From Lithobates sylvaticus (taxonomy: Eukaryota > Chordata > Amphibia > Anura > Ranidae): DNA of 64,000 bases. Below the pieces are notes generated by a model that worked only from the letters and a program-made list of their open reading frames with translations, ran no database searches and had not been told where the DNA came from. Below are positions 13,338-24,129 of the stretch, in pieces. Every line of letters begins with the position of its first letter. Positions within the stretch are counted from its first letter, which is position 1. The DNA lies in the NCBI GenBank assembly GCA_028564925.1, contig CM053026.1, forward strand, positions 605,385,616-605,449,615, read 5' to 3'. Both the position numbers and the translations under genes were made by a program.

Positions 13338-13799
13338 TATATCTGTAGTGTTTACTTATCTCTCTCCAAAGCACAGAGTCATGTGTCTTTCTGCTGTTTC
13401 ATTGCTCTGTTATCAGCAAGATAACTTCTGGCAAGTTCGCCATAAACCAAGATTAAACCAGCCTGAAATTTGTGTAGTGGGAGGTTGCTATAAATAGATT
13501 AACAGAGAGCTTGTCTTGTCACAGCACAGCTCTGCGCTTTTTTTCCTTCCTCTGCTTATGTGGAGGGAGAGTGTGTGCCTTTCCTCCAATCAGCTGCCAC
13601 ACAGAGTAAGCCAAGGCTCCACTCCTACTGCTGAATGAGGAAGTAAAAATTCTAACCTGATGTTAGAATTCTAAAGAATATAGCAAGCTGAAGACAGCAG
13701 ATATACATGTAAAACTTATTTAGGGAGATTTTCTTCATCCCTGTGTATCTGAGGCTGTTCCCTTCGCTGGGTATACGTGAGGGTTTACATCCATGTTAA

Positions 13800-14175
13800 G
13801 TTCCCCTCAGTAAAATTTGCCCTGTGTTATATTGGGCCTTATGTAATCACTGCGAAGGTCAATCCAGTCTGCTACAAACTTTGTCTGCCTCCACATCTCA
13901 AGCTACTGAATGCTTTCTATGTTTCACAGCGAAAACAACTGGTTCTAAATAGATTCTCTCATCTGTTATCTATAGCTTCTAATTCAGATAATGCATCTTA
14001 AAAATATAAGGTTCATCACATCATGAACTTGAAGAATTCCTATGGCAAACTCCAGTACCTAACTGACTGGAAGGGTTTTGGCCCTAAAGAAAGATTCTGG
14101 GTTTCCCACATCTGATATATTGGCTCCCCACCTGATAAAATGCTATTTTCCACTAAAACCAGACACTGGGTATGA
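13800..14175 (+). mobile_element. Ty3/gypsy pol C-terminal fragment
   Basis: Translation resembles the end of a gypsy integrase (KFPSVKFAL…YIGPYVITAKVNPVCYKL…PPHLKLLNAFYVS) followed by a chromodomain-like LQYLTDWKGFGPKERFW. It is a short, broken fossil of an LTR retrotransposon. No long terminal repeats were recognised around it. Confidence 0.75.
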
Positions 14176-15042
14176 AGGCCCTGTAAAATAGTGGGAAGGG
14201 TGTAATGCTGCATTTATTTACTCCTGGATCCAGGACTGGGTTGCACCCAGAGCACCGGTGCTGCAGATATTTGGGAGACAGCTCTCCAAAGTGGCATGGC
14301 TTCAAATTGTGAAGTGTAAATGATTTTTCCTGAGCCCCCACTGCTGTACCTGCTGTGACACTGACTGACCTCCTGTGCACCCCTATAAATTTTTATTAGA
14401 CATGAAGGGCTTTTTTCAGCTGGAACTTGGTGGAACTCAGTTTCACCACCTCTGGTTCAGGCCCCCTGCTCCCTGCCTACCACTATCACTTGTAAACACA
14501 AGTATGACTTCTGTGTTTACAAGTGACAGCTTGTCTCCCACCGGCTCCCACAGATCTCATCTCCTGAGTGCCTCCCACTGAATGCAGGATGTGGACAAGG
14601 GAGGTGCAGTGCAGATGCCGACGTCCCCACTGGATGATCTCTCTGATAATGAGAGAGGCGAAGCCACCTACAGTGTGCGAAAAGTACTAGAGCCGGTTGG
14701 GTGCTCCAGCTTAATACAGCAACAAAAGTAAGACATGTGGACGATGGTTGAGCTTTTAAGAGGGAGGGAGAAGATGAGAGTGGGGATTATATGGAGAGGT
14801 CAGAGCTGAAGAAGGGTGAAAGTGAGATGTGGATGGGGGATGCAGCGGTAAGCGGCTGTGGAAGAAGGCTGAACTCTGCCCTCTCTATGTAGCTCACCCC
14901 AGGCGGTCTTTAATATTGATTAGACCCTGGGCAAACATTTTCTTGCCCCCCCTCCGCCCCATGAAATTTTGCTCTCTACCTGCTCTGAGACATACAATAA
15001 ATAGCAGCTAGACTCAAAATTAGTTTATTAAATCAGATCAGG
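14176..15042. other. No gene; repeat fragments
   Basis: Short repeat-like pieces occur (for example GGGCTTTTTTCAGCTGGAAC at about 14407, and a CTTGTAAACACAAG palindromic segment near 14488 with a partner near 14513). None has clear ends. Confidence 0.4.
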
Positions 15043-15313
15043 CAGCGATTGCGATTGGTTACCAGAGGTATCTTTACCGCTCACTGACTGGCTACTAGAG
15101 GTTGCAGCACACATTATGGCTCACTGATTATTTGCTAGAGGTTACAGCACATGACTTCTGCTTGTTGATTGGTTGCTAGAGAGTACTGTACATCAACACT
15201 GCTCACTGATTGGTTGCTAGAGGTTACTGGACAGCCTTACCACTCACTAATTGTTCGTTAGAGGTTACTGCACATTATTACTGCTCACTGATTTGTTGCT
15301 AGAGGTTACTGTG
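15043..15313. repeat. About 42-bp degenerate tandem repeat
   Basis: Six or seven degenerate units carry CTCACTGATTGGTTGCTAGAGGTTAC with a variable remainder. Period is roughly 42 bp judged from successive GCTAGAGGTTAC positions. Confidence 0.75.
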
Positions 15314-15321
15314 GCTATTTA

Positions 15322-17104
15322 CAGAGGCGGCTCTAGACTTTGTGAGGCCTTAGGCAACACTTAGACATGAGGCCCCACTCACTCCCATAATGGGAAAAAT
15401 AATTCAAGGAACGGAAATTAACTGTATTAGGAGGGTACAGTATAGGGGAGTGGACAGTACAGGGGGCAGGTAAGTGGACACAGTACAGTACAGGGGGCAG
15501 GCTGTCACAAAAGGAAGGAAAGAAAGAAAGAAAGACAGAAAAAAAGAAGGAAGGAAAGGGAAAGAAAGAAAGGAAAGATGGAAGGAAAGATGGAAGGAAA
15601 GAAAGAAAAAATGGAAGGAAAGAAAGAAAGAGAGAAGGAAAGAAAGAAAGAGAAATAAGGAAAGAAAGACAAGATGGAAGGAAAGAAAAAAAAAAGAAAA
15701 GAAAAAAGGAAGAAAGAAAGAAAGGAAAGATGGAAGGAAAGAAAGAGAAATAAGGAAAGAAAGACAAGATGGAAGGAAAGGTGGAAGGAAAGAAAGAAAA
15801 AGAAAGAAGGAAAGAAAGGAAAGATGGAAAGGAAAGAAAGAAAGAAAGAAAGAAAGGAAAGAAAGGAAAGAAAGAAAGAAAGAAAGAAAGAAAAGATGGT
15901 AGGAAAGAAAGAAAGAAAGAGAGAAAGAAAAGATGGAAGGAAAGAAAGAAAGAGAGAGAGAAAGAAAAGATGGAAGGAAAGAAAGAAAGAGAAACGAAGG
16001 AAAGGTTGATGGAAAGAAAGAAAGAAAGAAAGAAAAAGAAAGAAAGAAAAGGTGGAAAGAAAGAAAGAAAGTAAAGATGGAAAGAAATAAAAGATGGAAG
16101 GAAAGAAAGAAAGAAAGGAAAGGTGGAAGGAAAGAAAGATGGAAGGAAAGAAAGAAAGAAGAGAGAAGGAAGGAAAGAAAAAGGAAAGAAAGAGAAAAAA
16201 ACGAAAGAAAGAAAGAAAGAAAGAAAGAGAAGGAAAGAAAGAAAAAAAAAAGATGGAAGAAAGAAAAAAAGAAAGAAAGAAAGAAAGGAAAGGTGGAAGG
16301 GAAGAAAGAAAGAAAGAAAGAAAGAGAGAAAGGAAGGAAAGGTGGAAGGGAAGAAAGAAAAAGAAAGAAAAAAGAAAGAAAGAAAGAAAGATGGAAAGAA
16401 AGAAAGAAAAAAAGAAGAAAGAAAGAAAGAAAAAAGAAAGAAAGAGGAAGAAGAGAAAGAAAGAGAAAGGAAGGAAAGCTGGAAGGAAAGAAAGAAGAAC
16501 GAAAATAAAGAAAGAAAAAGGAAGGAAAGGAGGAAGGAAAGAAAGAAAGAAAAATGGAAGGAAGGAAAGATAGAAAGCAAGGGGGGTGGAGGAAGAAGGG
16601 AAGGAAGGGCATCCCCTACATTAGTGTACTCACTGGGAGGCAGGAGGGGCTGGATGGATGGATCAGACTGCCCTTTTCCTTTTCTTGTTTTCTGGGCTTC
16701 AGCATGAATCTTCCCGCCCACATCCCCTTCTCTGAGGCAGAACAGAGAACACTGCGAGGAGAGTGGGCGGGGCAGACACAGGAGGAGAGGGCTGGAGGAG
16801 GAGCAGAAGCAGGTCTCTCCTCTCCTGTCTGGCTGTGCGGGCAGCAGGGGGAGGGTGGAGATCTGTCAGAGCAGGCTCTGCTGAGCAGCTCTCCCTGTCT
16901 GTGATCCGGAGCTGTATGTGAGCTCCGATCACAAGGTAACTTTCACTCGCAGCCTGTCTCTCCCTGTAGCAGTGAGAGGACACAGGACTATGCTGCTGGA
17001 AGAGGCAGCTCTCTAATTAGGTAAACTAGCTGGCCGTGGGAGGCCCCTGAGAGGGCGAGGCCTTAGGCCATCGCCTAATTTGCCTAATTAGAGAGCCGCC
17101 TCTG
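15322..17104. mobile_element. Non-autonomous hAT, 1783 bp, perfect TSD
   Basis: The inverted ends are CAGAGGCGGCTCT and AGAGCCGCCTCTG. A perfect 8-bp duplication GCTATTTA lies at 15314-15321 and 17105-17112. Related inner sequence (GAGGCCTTAGGC) is found near both ends. More than half of the element is a polypurine tract. No transposase is present. Confidence 0.9.
15500..16605 (+). repeat. Polypurine (GAAA/GGAA) tract, about 1.1 kb
   Basis: The plus strand is almost purely A and G: (GAAA)n and (GGAA)n with occasional GATGGAAG. Stop-free low-complexity frames on both strands (Lys/Glu/Arg-rich on plus, Ser/Phe/Leu-rich on minus) are composition artefacts. Confidence 0.95.
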
Positions 17105-17112
17105 GCTATTTA

Positions 17113-17760
17113 CATATCAATACTGCTGATCCGCGAATATTTACATATTAATGCTGTCTAGACTTGTGGTTCGTTGTCATTCGTAAAATACATAATTTCG
17201 TTCTGTTATATTCGTTATGTTACGTTAATACGTTTTCAGATAATTCGTTATTATTCATAGAGTGTCGATATTTGTTATAATGAATCTCGAATCATGTTGA
17301 ATTCATTCGTTATATGCGCTCTAATTTTGTTTGTATTCATTGAAATTCGATATTTATGTATGTATATATTTTCGTGATAATGATTTGTAGTTTGGAAAGT
17401 TGTTTGTTTATTGAATCTTTTAACACACACAATGACAATATCTCTTCTCCTCTGCACCCTTCTCATTTAGTTCTGAGGAATGCACTTTACCAGTAATCCA
17501 ACCTCCAGCACAAAATTAATCAGCTGATTGGACTGTAAGATTTACTTTGAGTTGACCTTTTGTTTCATTAGATCTTTAACGAATTACCAAATCATGTTGA
17601 ATTCATTCATTATATCCGCTATAATTTCTTTCGTATTAGTTGAAATTCGTTATTTTTTTATTCGGACATTCGGATGCATCTGAATGTCCGAAAGATGCAA
17701 AATTCGGCCGAATTTCGATTTGTTACTAAATAAATTACAGAAGCCAAATGCTGTCTATAT
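17113..17760. repeat. ATTCG-rich repeat with internal duplication
   Basis: A segment of about 60 bp at 17290-17351 (ATCATGTTGAATTCATTCGT…) recurs at about 17590-17651. A hairpin pairs TCGGACATTC with GAATGTCCGA at 17662-17691. This is probably a non-autonomous transposon piece; ends and family are not determined. Confidence 0.5.
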
Positions 17761-19754
17761 TTATATATCAATGCACGGTAATTTACATGTAAACACAGGG
17801 TCTGCAGGTGAGTCATCTGTACATCGCTATAGGGCAGAGCTGGGCAGCATTAGTAACATAACTTTACACTGAGATATCGGGACACAGCATGGGACTAAAA
17901 CTTCAAGGGACAAGGAAATTTAAACTGGGGTAGTTGGCAAGTATGAGGTAGCTGCCACTGTCAGTCTTGCTGCTGATTGTTCAGTTTATCAGCGGTCATC
18001 TGAAATTTGTTACTGCATTTTCAGCACATACTGCCTCCCAGCTTATGACAGTATAAAACAATGTCAGATAACAGAGTCCCATAGGTATGGGAAAAGTAAA
18101 CAACTATAGAGCTTTTGTTATTAATTCAGTATTAAATTCAAAAGCAAAATTGTCTTATTTTTGCAGTTCACCAATTCTTAGATGTGGTGGCTGCATTCAT
18201 TTTTTTTTTTTTTTAAAGCTTTTTTTATTGATTATTGGCACCTGGTGATCCGGCCAGTAAGTCTGTTATTTTCCAGCTTTCTTTAGCACACCAAACTGCC
18301 CAGCAAAAATTGGAAGGATGAGACAAATCATTTAACACCGGCGGGGTGCTTACAATGGTCAGTTTTATTCATTTATGTAAAACCTTCACCCCCCCCCCCC
18401 AAATAAATAAATAAATAATAATTGCTGTAACTGCTTAAAAAGTGTTGGGAGTTCAGCTTTAATTTTTATCAAGATAGATGGACTAGGAGTGCAGAGAGAG
18501 AGAAAGCGCACGGAGGAGAATCACATGGTACATGACATACAGGCGTGTATTGGGGAACTTGGGTGTACAGGAGGGGCAGCAATAGGACACAGCACAGAGA
18601 AATAGTCCACAAGGCAACAATATATCACAGCACTGATAAGTAGTCCATGGAATGGCAAAATAGCACAGCAAGGAAAAACAGTCCACAGTGCAATAAGGAG
18701 GCACGGCAAGGGAAAATGTTTCTCAGGGAGGTAAAATGGCACAGCAAAGGAGACACAGTCCACAGGGCAACACAAAGGCACAGCACAAGAGAATGATCCT
18801 CAGGGCAGTAATGTGGCACAGCAAAGGAGACACAGTTCAAATGGCAACAATAAGGTATGGCAACGGGAGGTAATCCTAGGGGCAATTGTATGACACAACA
18901 ATGGTGAGGCATCCATGGAGAGGAAATATAGCACAGCAAAAGGGAAACAGTCTGCAGGGCAGCAGTAGGCACAGCAAGGGGAGAGACAGGAAGGTTCAGG
19001 AACTCATACTGAGGAGATTGGTCAGCTCCAGGCTGCTGGTGAGGTGGTCTGGGTGATGACTGGCAGGTCCAGCATGGTATGTAGAGGCAAGTACATGAGC
19101 AAGTGTCTGCTGGGTCTGGAGTGAAAGAAAGAGGACCGCTGGGCATCCTGGCCACAGATCAGGGGCGAGGAGAGCAGAGGGCACTGGAATCCTCACAGGC
19201 ACAAGGAGCATCCAGGGGGACTGGCAGAAAAAGACTGAAACTGTTTTTCCCAGCCCAGTTAGTTATACTTAAGCTGGGTGCTATCTCGCAACCCAAGAAA
19301 TCTGATGCTTCCCATCAGATTGCCCGGGCAACAGGCTCTACCCCCCTTACAGTTGCGGTAATTGGCTAGGTGTGAGCTTTTTGTTTCCAGTGGGGCACAG
19401 CACAGGAAGAACGTTCTGTGCCCGCTAGATTCTGGCGTCTGGAGGGGAGAAAGTCTGTGGTCGGTTTGAGAAGAATAATACACTGGCTGCAGCAGAGGAC
19501 CTGACAGCCTAGCGCCTCACACACAGTAGGTGTGGAGTGGTGGGAGCTGTGTGAGAGGGACAAGTGTGTGTGTGTGACATATGTGTGTCAATGCTGCTGT
19601 CCAAAGGTGTCTTCATTGTCTCTATAGAGTGGAGCAACCCTAAGATAGAAAGTGTGTTACTGGCCAGATCACCATTTAATTGCTAAAGACCATTTCTACA
19701 TCAGAAATAGATTGACATGCCATACATGGGTTGAATCTAGTTCACCTTTTAAAG
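17761..19754. other. No gene; degenerate tandem array at 18500-19000
   Basis: Within 18500-19000 a degenerate unit of about 60 bp recurs (GGCACAGCA, then AGTCCACAGGGCAA), which makes Cys/Leu-rich minus-strand frames that are not credible genes. A poly-C run lies near 18392. The rest shows no recognised feature. Confidence 0.55.
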
Positions 19755-20263
19755 TGGTTATAAGCCCTTACATATACCCAGTGAAGTGACTGGCCTCAGG
19801 TGATACACAGAGATGTCTTCCTACATAAGTTGTACCTGTTTATCTGCCGTATTCTCTTCTCTACATCTTTTCAAAGTCCAGAATTTATAAAGATTGTCTG
19901 AGCTGGCAGAAAAAAGGGGGCAGAGGGCTAAAGTTACACTCTGCAGAGCTCAGTGAGGAGAGCTCTGAGAGCTGATTGGAGGGAAGAGACACCTCCCTTC
20001 ACACAGCACACAGGAACAGAGATGAGACTGTCAATCAGCTGTGGCTCCCCCCTTAGCACTTAAAGAGGAGGTCCACCTGAATTTTTTTTTTTTTTCAAAT
20101 ACTGCAGCTGCTGACTTTTAATAAATAAGACACTTACCTGTTCCAGGTTCCTGTATTATACAGGTATCTGACCCCCTCCCCCCTGAAAGGTGCCAATTGT
20201 GGCAGAGGGGGGGAGGAATCCGATAAGCGGAAGTTCCACTTTAGGGTGGAGCTCAGCTTTAAC
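19755..20263. mobile_element. Two adjacent TTAA-type MITEs
   Basis: One starts near 19755 (TTAAAGTGGTTATAAGCCC) and resembles 43580-44060. The second starts TTAAAGAGGAGGTCCACC (about 20060) and ends near CTCAGCTTTAA (about 20263). Both lack coding sequence. The hAT foldback element inserted just to the right of the second. Confidence 0.5.
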
Positions 20264-21624
20264 TATGAGGAGTAGGGATGAGCCGAACACCCCCGGGTCG
20301 GTTCGCACCAGAACCCGCGAACGGACCTAAAGTCCGTGCGAACATAAGAACCCTATTAGTTACAATGGATGCGAACGTTCAAAATCAAAAGTGCTAATTT
20401 AAAAGGCTAATATGCATGTTATTGTCATAAAAAGTGTTTGGGGACCTGGGTCCTGCCCCAGGGGACATGTATCAATGCAAATTTTTTTTTTTTTAAAAAC
20501 GGCCGTTTTTTCAGGAGCAGTGATTTTAATAATGCTTAAAGTGAAACAATAAAAGTGTAATATTCCTTTAAATGTTGTACCTGGAGGGTGTCAATAGTAT
20601 GCCTGTGAAGGGGCGCATGTTTCCTGTGCTTAGAACTGTCCCTGCACAAAGTGTCATTTTTGCAGGAAAAAAAGCTATTTAAAATCACTCGCGGCTAATG
20701 AATTGACGGCTCCCGTAACACAGAGAACAGTCATTCATTGAAAGTCATTGATAAAAAAAAAGTCATTGATAAAAAAAAAAAAGTAATTGAAAAAAAAAAA
20801 AAAGCGTGGGGGTCCCCCCAAATTCAATAACCAGGCCCTTCAGGTCTGCTATGGATATTAAGGGGAACCCCAGCCCAAAAAAAAAAAAATGGCGTGGGGT
20901 CCCCCTCAAAATCCATACCAGACCCTTGAGGTCTGGGATGGATTTTAAGGGGAACCCGGCCAAAAAAAAAAAAAAATGGCGTGGGGTCCCCCTCAAAATC
21001 CATACCAGACCCTTATCCGAGCACGCAACCTGGCAGGCCGCAGGAAAAGAGGGGGGGACGAGAGCGGCCCCCCCTCCCTCCTGAACCGTACCAGGCCACA
21101 TGCCCTCAACATTGGGAGGGTGCTTTGGGGTCCCCCCCAAAGCACCTTGTCCCCATGTTGATGAGGACAAGGGCCTCATCCCCACAACCCTGGCCATTGG
21201 TTGTGGGGGTCTGCGGGCGGGGGGCTTATCGGAATCTGGAAGCCCCCTTTAACAAGGGGACCCCCAGATCCCGGCCCCCCCCCCCTGTGTGAAATGGTAA
21301 GGGGGTACAAAAGTACCCCTACCATTTCACCAAAAAAGTGTCAAAAATTGTAAAAATTACAGGAGACGGTCTTTGACAATTCCTTTATTAAAATCTTCTT
21401 TCTTCTGGTCTTCCTTCTTCCTTTCTTCATCCTTCGGTTTCTTCATCTTCTCCTTCCGGCATCTTCTTCCATCTTCTTCTTCCATCATCTTCTTCCTCCG
21501 ATCCGCTTCTTCTTGCTCTGGTCTTCTCGTCCGGCATCTTCTTCCATGGCGTCGGTGTCTCTTCTGGGCCGCTCCGCGCAATGGGAGGCTCCCGCTGTGT
21601 GAGGCTTCGCTGTGTCTGACAGGT

Positions 21625-21632
21625 CTTTTATA
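21625..21632 (-). promoter_or_regulatory. TATA box, left arm of palindrome
   Basis: TATAAAAG on the minus strand, pointing leftwards out of the palindrome, mirror image of the right-arm box. A GC-rich segment with CCGCCC boxes lies upstream. Confidence 0.5.
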
Positions 21633-21757
21633 ACGGAGGGCGGGGCCACCTGGTGACCCCGCCCCCCTCTGACGTCATGGGGAAAGCCATAGGGAATTCC
21701 CCATGACGTCCCCGTGCGTCAGAGGGGGCGGGGTTACCAGGTGGCCCCGCCCTCCGT

Positions 21758-21765
21758 TATAAAAG
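21758..21765 (+). promoter_or_regulatory. TATA box, right arm of palindrome
   Basis: TATAAAAG on the plus strand, about 85 bases upstream of an ATG (21843) opening a 39-codon acidic/basic peptide frame. Its mirror partner is at 21625-21632. Confidence 0.5.
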
Positions 21766-22944
21766 ACCTGTCAGACGCAGCGAAGCCTCACACAGCGGGA
21801 GCCTCCCATTGCGCGGAGCGGCCCAGAAGAGACACCGACGCCATGGAAGAAGATGCCGGACGAGAAGACCAGAGCAAAAGAAGCGGATCGGAGGAAGAAG
21901 ATGATGGAAGAAGAAGATGGAAGAAGATGCCGGAAGGAGAAGATGAAGAAACCGAAGGATGAAGAGAGGACGAAGGAAGACCAGAAGAAAGAAGATTTTA
22001 ATAAAGGAATTGTCAAAGACCGTCTCCTGTCTTTTTTACAATTTTTGACACTTTTTTGGTGAAATGGTAGGGGTACTTTTGTACCCCCTTACCATTTCAC
22101 ACAGGGGGGGGCGGGATCTGGGGGTCCCCTTGTTAAAGGGGGCTTCCAGATTCCGATAAGCCCCCCGCCCGCAGACCCCCACAACCAATGGCCAGGGTTG
22201 TGGGGAAGAGGCCCTTGTCCTCATCAACATGGGGACAAGGTGCTTTGGGGGGACCCCAAAGCACCCTCCCAATGTTGAGGGCATGTGGCCTGGTACGGTT
22301 CAGGAGGGAGGGGGGGGTCGCTCTCGTCCCCCCCCCTCTTTTCCTGCGGCCTGCCAGGTTGCGTGCTCGGATAAGGGTCTGGTATGGATTTTGAGGGGGA
22401 CCCCACGCCATTTTTTTTTTTTTTTTTTGGCCGGGGTTCCCCTTAAAATCCATCCCAGACCTCAAGGGTCTGGTATGGATTTTGAGGGGGACCCCACGCC
22501 ATTTTTTTTTTTTTTTTTGGGGGTTCCCCTTAATATCCATAGCAGACCGCAATTTTTTTTTTTTTTTTTCCTCAATGACTTTTTGTTTTATCAATGACTT
22601 TCAAGGAATGACTGTTCTCTGTGTTACGGGAGCCGTCAATTCATTAGCCGCGAGTGATTTTTTAAATAGCTTTTTTTCCTGCAAAAATTCACACTTTGTG
22701 CAGGGACAGTTCTAAGCACAGGAAACAGGCGCCCCTTCACAGGCATACTATAGACACCCCCCAGATGTGATACTGCAATGCTGTACTAACAGCAAGCACA
22801 CACACTAATCCCCAGAATCACAGCACATAATGTCAGCAGTTCTGGGCTCGCCGAGCGAACGCCCGATGTTCGATTCGAACATGGGTTCGAATCGAACATC
22901 GGGCCCATCCCTAATGAGGAGTTTCATGTTGATGACAACACAAT

Positions 22945-23245
22945 ATACGAGGCCGCCCGGCGCGGCGGCCTTTTATAATGTGGGGCGTGTACTAAACCCC
23001 CTGAGCTATAATTGGCCACAGGCATCCTGCCTGTGGCCAATTATTGCGGTCCTCGCCGCTGGCTCTATGATTGGCCAAGCATGCGGGTCACAGTGCATGC
23101 TTGGCCAATCATCAGCCAGCAATGCACTGCGACTGGCGCAGTGCATTGCTGGCCGTTCGCATCACACAAATTTGATGCGAACGGCCCAAATAGTTCTGGG
23201 CTCGCCGAACGGCGCGAACGCCCGATGTTCGATTCGTACATGGGT
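22945..23245 (-). mobile_element. hAT end fragment with hairpin cluster
   Basis: Read on the minus strand this repeats the left-end module of the complete hAT: TTCG-rich palindrome, ATGCGAACGGCC, TTGGCCAATCA hairpins, a second TGGCCAATTA hairpin and a TATA box (TATAAAAGG on the minus strand near 22974). The outermost TAGGGATG is missing because the fragment is joined to a different MITE at about 23246. Confidence 0.7.
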
Positions 23246-23462
23246 TCGACGCATGCTCGGAAACAATTCAAACTTAATTTTCTCGGCTCGTCGTAGTGTT
23301 GTACGTCACTGCGTTCTTGACAGTCGAAATTTCAACAAACTTTTGTGTGACCGTGTGTATGCAAGCCAAGTTTGATCGGAATTCCGTTGGAGAAACCATC
23401 CAAGATTTTTCAGAAGGAAAATCCGCTCGTGTGTATCCACACGTGACTCTCAGACAAAAAAA
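23246..23462. mobile_element. Partial copy of the GCCGCGTACACA MITE family
   Basis: From GACGCATGCTCGGAAAC to about 23462 this matches the right half of the MITEs at 41231, 50511 and 52773 (CTCGGCTCGTCGTAGTGTTGTACGTC). The left half is absent and replaced by hAT sequence, so the junction is a chimera. Confidence 0.65.
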
Positions 23463-24129
23463 CTAATTAACAAAACTAGTGTAGCGCAGCCAAAATATGA
23501 TCAAAAACAAAGTCCCAATATTGTGAAAGTGTCACTGTTGTGCAACTCTGGGTGATAGTTTATAAAATGTATTTTTTATATTTTTGTAAACTGACATCAT
23601 CGGCACACTACAAGGTAAGTATCTCCTAAACAGTGCACGTTTAGGAGAAATTTACAATACCTATAGGTAAGCCTTATTATAGGCTTACCTATAGGTACAA
23701 CTTCCACATTGGGGGTATACAACCACTTTAAGTCATTACTCCAGCTTACTCCAATTCTAATTTTGGATAAAATGGGGTAGGGTTACAAATTCCATTAGCT
23801 TTTTTTTACTATATGTGTTGCCATTGTACCATTTACTTGTTTTAAAACATATGATATTCTCTTTGTATTGCTTCCTTTTTGTGAAATTCCTGGTGATCCT
23901 GCCAGTCCCCCTGTTTTCCTATTTCAGTCTGTCTGTCCTCCAACAGTAATCTTTGTGCTGACTAACCTCCCCATCTACCCCGCTTAACCATTAACTAGAA
24001 GGATCAGTGTACTGCTCAGCCTCTTGCTGACAGACCCCCCGCTGTCTCCGCCCCCAGCTCTAAGCCCCTTCTATAGCTGAGAAGGTCATGTGATCACTTA
24101 TTAAAACAAAAAAAGAAGATATTTGTGTA
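23463..24129. other. No gene; MITE remnants
   Basis: A segment near 23600-23735 (TAGGAGAAATTTACAATACC, a TATAGGTAAGCC/GGCTTACCTATA palindrome, ending ACCACTTTAA) looks like a TTAA-type MITE piece. The remainder is unclassified. Confidence 0.4.

Larger units (their letters stand above)
20568..22763. repeat. Giant palindrome, arms about 1.1 kb, 12-bp loop
   Basis: The left arm (about 20568-21684) and the right arm (about 21697-22763) are near-perfect reverse complements with only small indels. The centre reads GACGTCATGGGGAA (21671-21684) and TTCCCCATGACGTC (21697-21710) with a 12-base loop. Each arm carries GC boxes, a CRE-like TGACGTCA, an outward-facing TATA box and a short Glu/Lys/Arg-rich reading frame starting ATGGAAGAAGATGCCGG. 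Confidence 0.92.
20277..22914. mobile_element. Non-autonomous hAT foldback element, perfect TSD
   Basis: The left end TAGGGATGAGCCGAACACC matches the 3' end of the complete hAT at 38301 read backwards, and the match continues for roughly 400 bp. The right end (…CATCGGGCCCATCCCTA) matches the other terminus type. A perfect duplication ATGAGGAG lies at 20269-20276 and 22915-22922 and fits the Ac-type nTnnnnAn pattern. Inside is a 2.2-kb palindrome. Long A-runs and T-runs on the two arms mirror each other. No transposase is encoded, so movement would require the autonomous relative. Confidence 0.92.

Noticed and set aside
15333-16721. Frames up to 462 codons, Ser/Phe/Leu-rich on minus and Lys/Glu-rich on plus
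   Set aside because: Pure composition effect of the polypurine tract; low complexity only, no domain.
18521-19155. Cys/Leu-rich minus-strand frames resembling a membrane protein
   Set aside because: They follow the degenerate 60-bp tandem array at 18500-19000; the hydrophobic pattern repeats with the array.
20763-22594. Pro-rich frames repeated in both arms of the palindrome
   Set aside because: The same sequence read in mirror orientation in a GC-rich transposon interior; no domain. Only the short TATA-linked frame is mentioned, as a possibility.
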